Shown here: positions 5,806-6,125 of the stretch, in pieces
Layout: every line of letters starts with the position of its first letter
Numbering within the stretch: the first letter of the stretch is position 1
Assembly: GCA_003524705.1 (NCBI GenBank)
Contig: DQGV01000475.1
Coordinates: forward strand, 1-6,125
Source: Anaerolineae bacterium
Lineage (GTDB): Bacteria; Chloroflexota; Anaerolineae; Anaerolineales; Villigracilaceae
Direction: 5' to 3'
Length of the DNA stretch: 6,125 bases
The notes under the pieces: model-generated
The model's database searches: none
Seen by the model: only the letters and a program-made list of their open reading frames with translations
What the model was told of the DNA's origin: nothing
Made by a program: the position numbers and the translations under genes

Positions 5806-6125
5806 TAATCTTTGTTTTGCAAAATACAAAAGCAACACAGAATAGATTTGATGAAATCCTAACAACAAGTTGAAGATGAATCCCAAGCCCTCGCCTCTTT
5901 TCTTCGGGACAACTGCTGACCCAAAGTATAGTTTTGTTTTATCTTCAAGCTGTTCCAACATAAACCATGAGCGTGTGCGACTTACAAAATCACACATCAA
6001 TAATTCTTTTTCACTTCGCGCTTCAACAGTCCACGCCGCGAATTTATCAATTTCAGCATTTGACAACTTTTTTGCTTCCACATCAGACGATGGTTTTCTG
6101 ACTGTGTAGGTCAAAATAAACGCTT
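5779..6125 (-). CDS. Unrecognised conserved-looking protein, 5' end outside window, repeat-encoded tail
   Basis: The frame is open to the right edge (AFI precedes the TTG at 6114), so the start is outside the window; 114 residues are visible. I do not recognise the family with confidence. The visible part has a soluble-looking front with many charged residues, then CDFVSRTRSW, a strand-like TKLYFGSAVVP, a basic PKKRGEG turn, and a hydrophobic LGFIFNLLLGFHQIYSVLLL segment that could be an amphipathic or membrane-associated helix. The order of strand, SRTRSW, YFGSAVVP and final helix suggests one compact alpha/beta domain. The last residues, SHRGHRDH, are encoded by the arm of the inverted repeat and look like an acquired tail, not part of the fold. 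The gene is separated from the VOC gene by that repeat and a promoter, so they probably have separate transcripts. Confidence 0.6.
   Translation of the reverse strand, partial: AFILTYTVRKPSSDVEAKKLSNAEIDKFAAWTVEARSEKELLMCDFVSRTRSWFMLEQLEDKTKLYFGSAVVPKKRGEGLGFIFNLLLGFHQIYSVLLLYFAKQRLSHRGHRDH

Overview
The window looks like accessory DNA from a bacterium of moderate to low GC content that uses Shine-Dalgarno sequences (AGAGGA, AAAGGA, GAGGAA before several starts). The gene mix is BrnT/BrnA, several VOC proteins, a zinc-free MDR oxidoreductase and a transcribed inverted repeat of the 'CCACAGAGGTCACAGAG' type. That would suit an uncultured Chloroflexota (Anaerolineae-like) genome, but this is a weak inference and no marker gene is present. 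No rRNA, tRNA, CRISPR or insertion sequence is visible.

Region 1 (1-2879, plus strand) holds a pair of von Willebrand factor A (vWA) genes. The first runs in from the left edge. It encodes a membrane-anchored protein with a short 'GGDYI' linker and a vWA domain whose metal site (MIDAS) looks degenerate. Three bases later a second vWA gene starts. Its MIDAS looks complete, but the domain is split by a long helical insert, and the reading frame is interrupted by one in-frame TAG at 1623-1625. The frame is otherwise open from 1248 to 2879. Sequence on both sides of the TAG matches the first gene, and MIDAS residues lie on both sides of it. So this is one gene of 543 codons that is a fresh nonsense mutant, is read through or recoded, or carries a base error. 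The two proteins are paralogues and probably work as a pair. The function is unknown; a signalling or conflict role is only a hypothesis.

Region 2 (2906-3463, minus strand) is a BrnT-BrnA type II toxin-antitoxin operon with a 4-base overlap (ATGA). A strong candidate promoter has a possible operator in its spacer and sits so close to the start that the toxin mRNA may be leaderless.

Region 3 (3473-5281, minus strand) is a two-gene unit: a VOC protein with a helical C-terminal extension, then a zinc-free NAD(P)-dependent MDR dehydrogenase 21 bases downstream. Region 4 (5247-5727, minus strand) is a single VOC gene with its own promoter and a well-formed intrinsic terminator. Region 5 (5734-6125) is an imperfect inverted repeat and the 3' part of an unrecognised conserved-looking gene whose last codons are supplied by one arm of that repeat.

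Sampled lines of the vWA region are clearly more AT-rich (about 27-37% GC) than sampled lines of the MDR/VOC region (about 47-52%), in keeping with separate origins. The vWA pair and BrnTA converge with only 26 bases between their stop codons.
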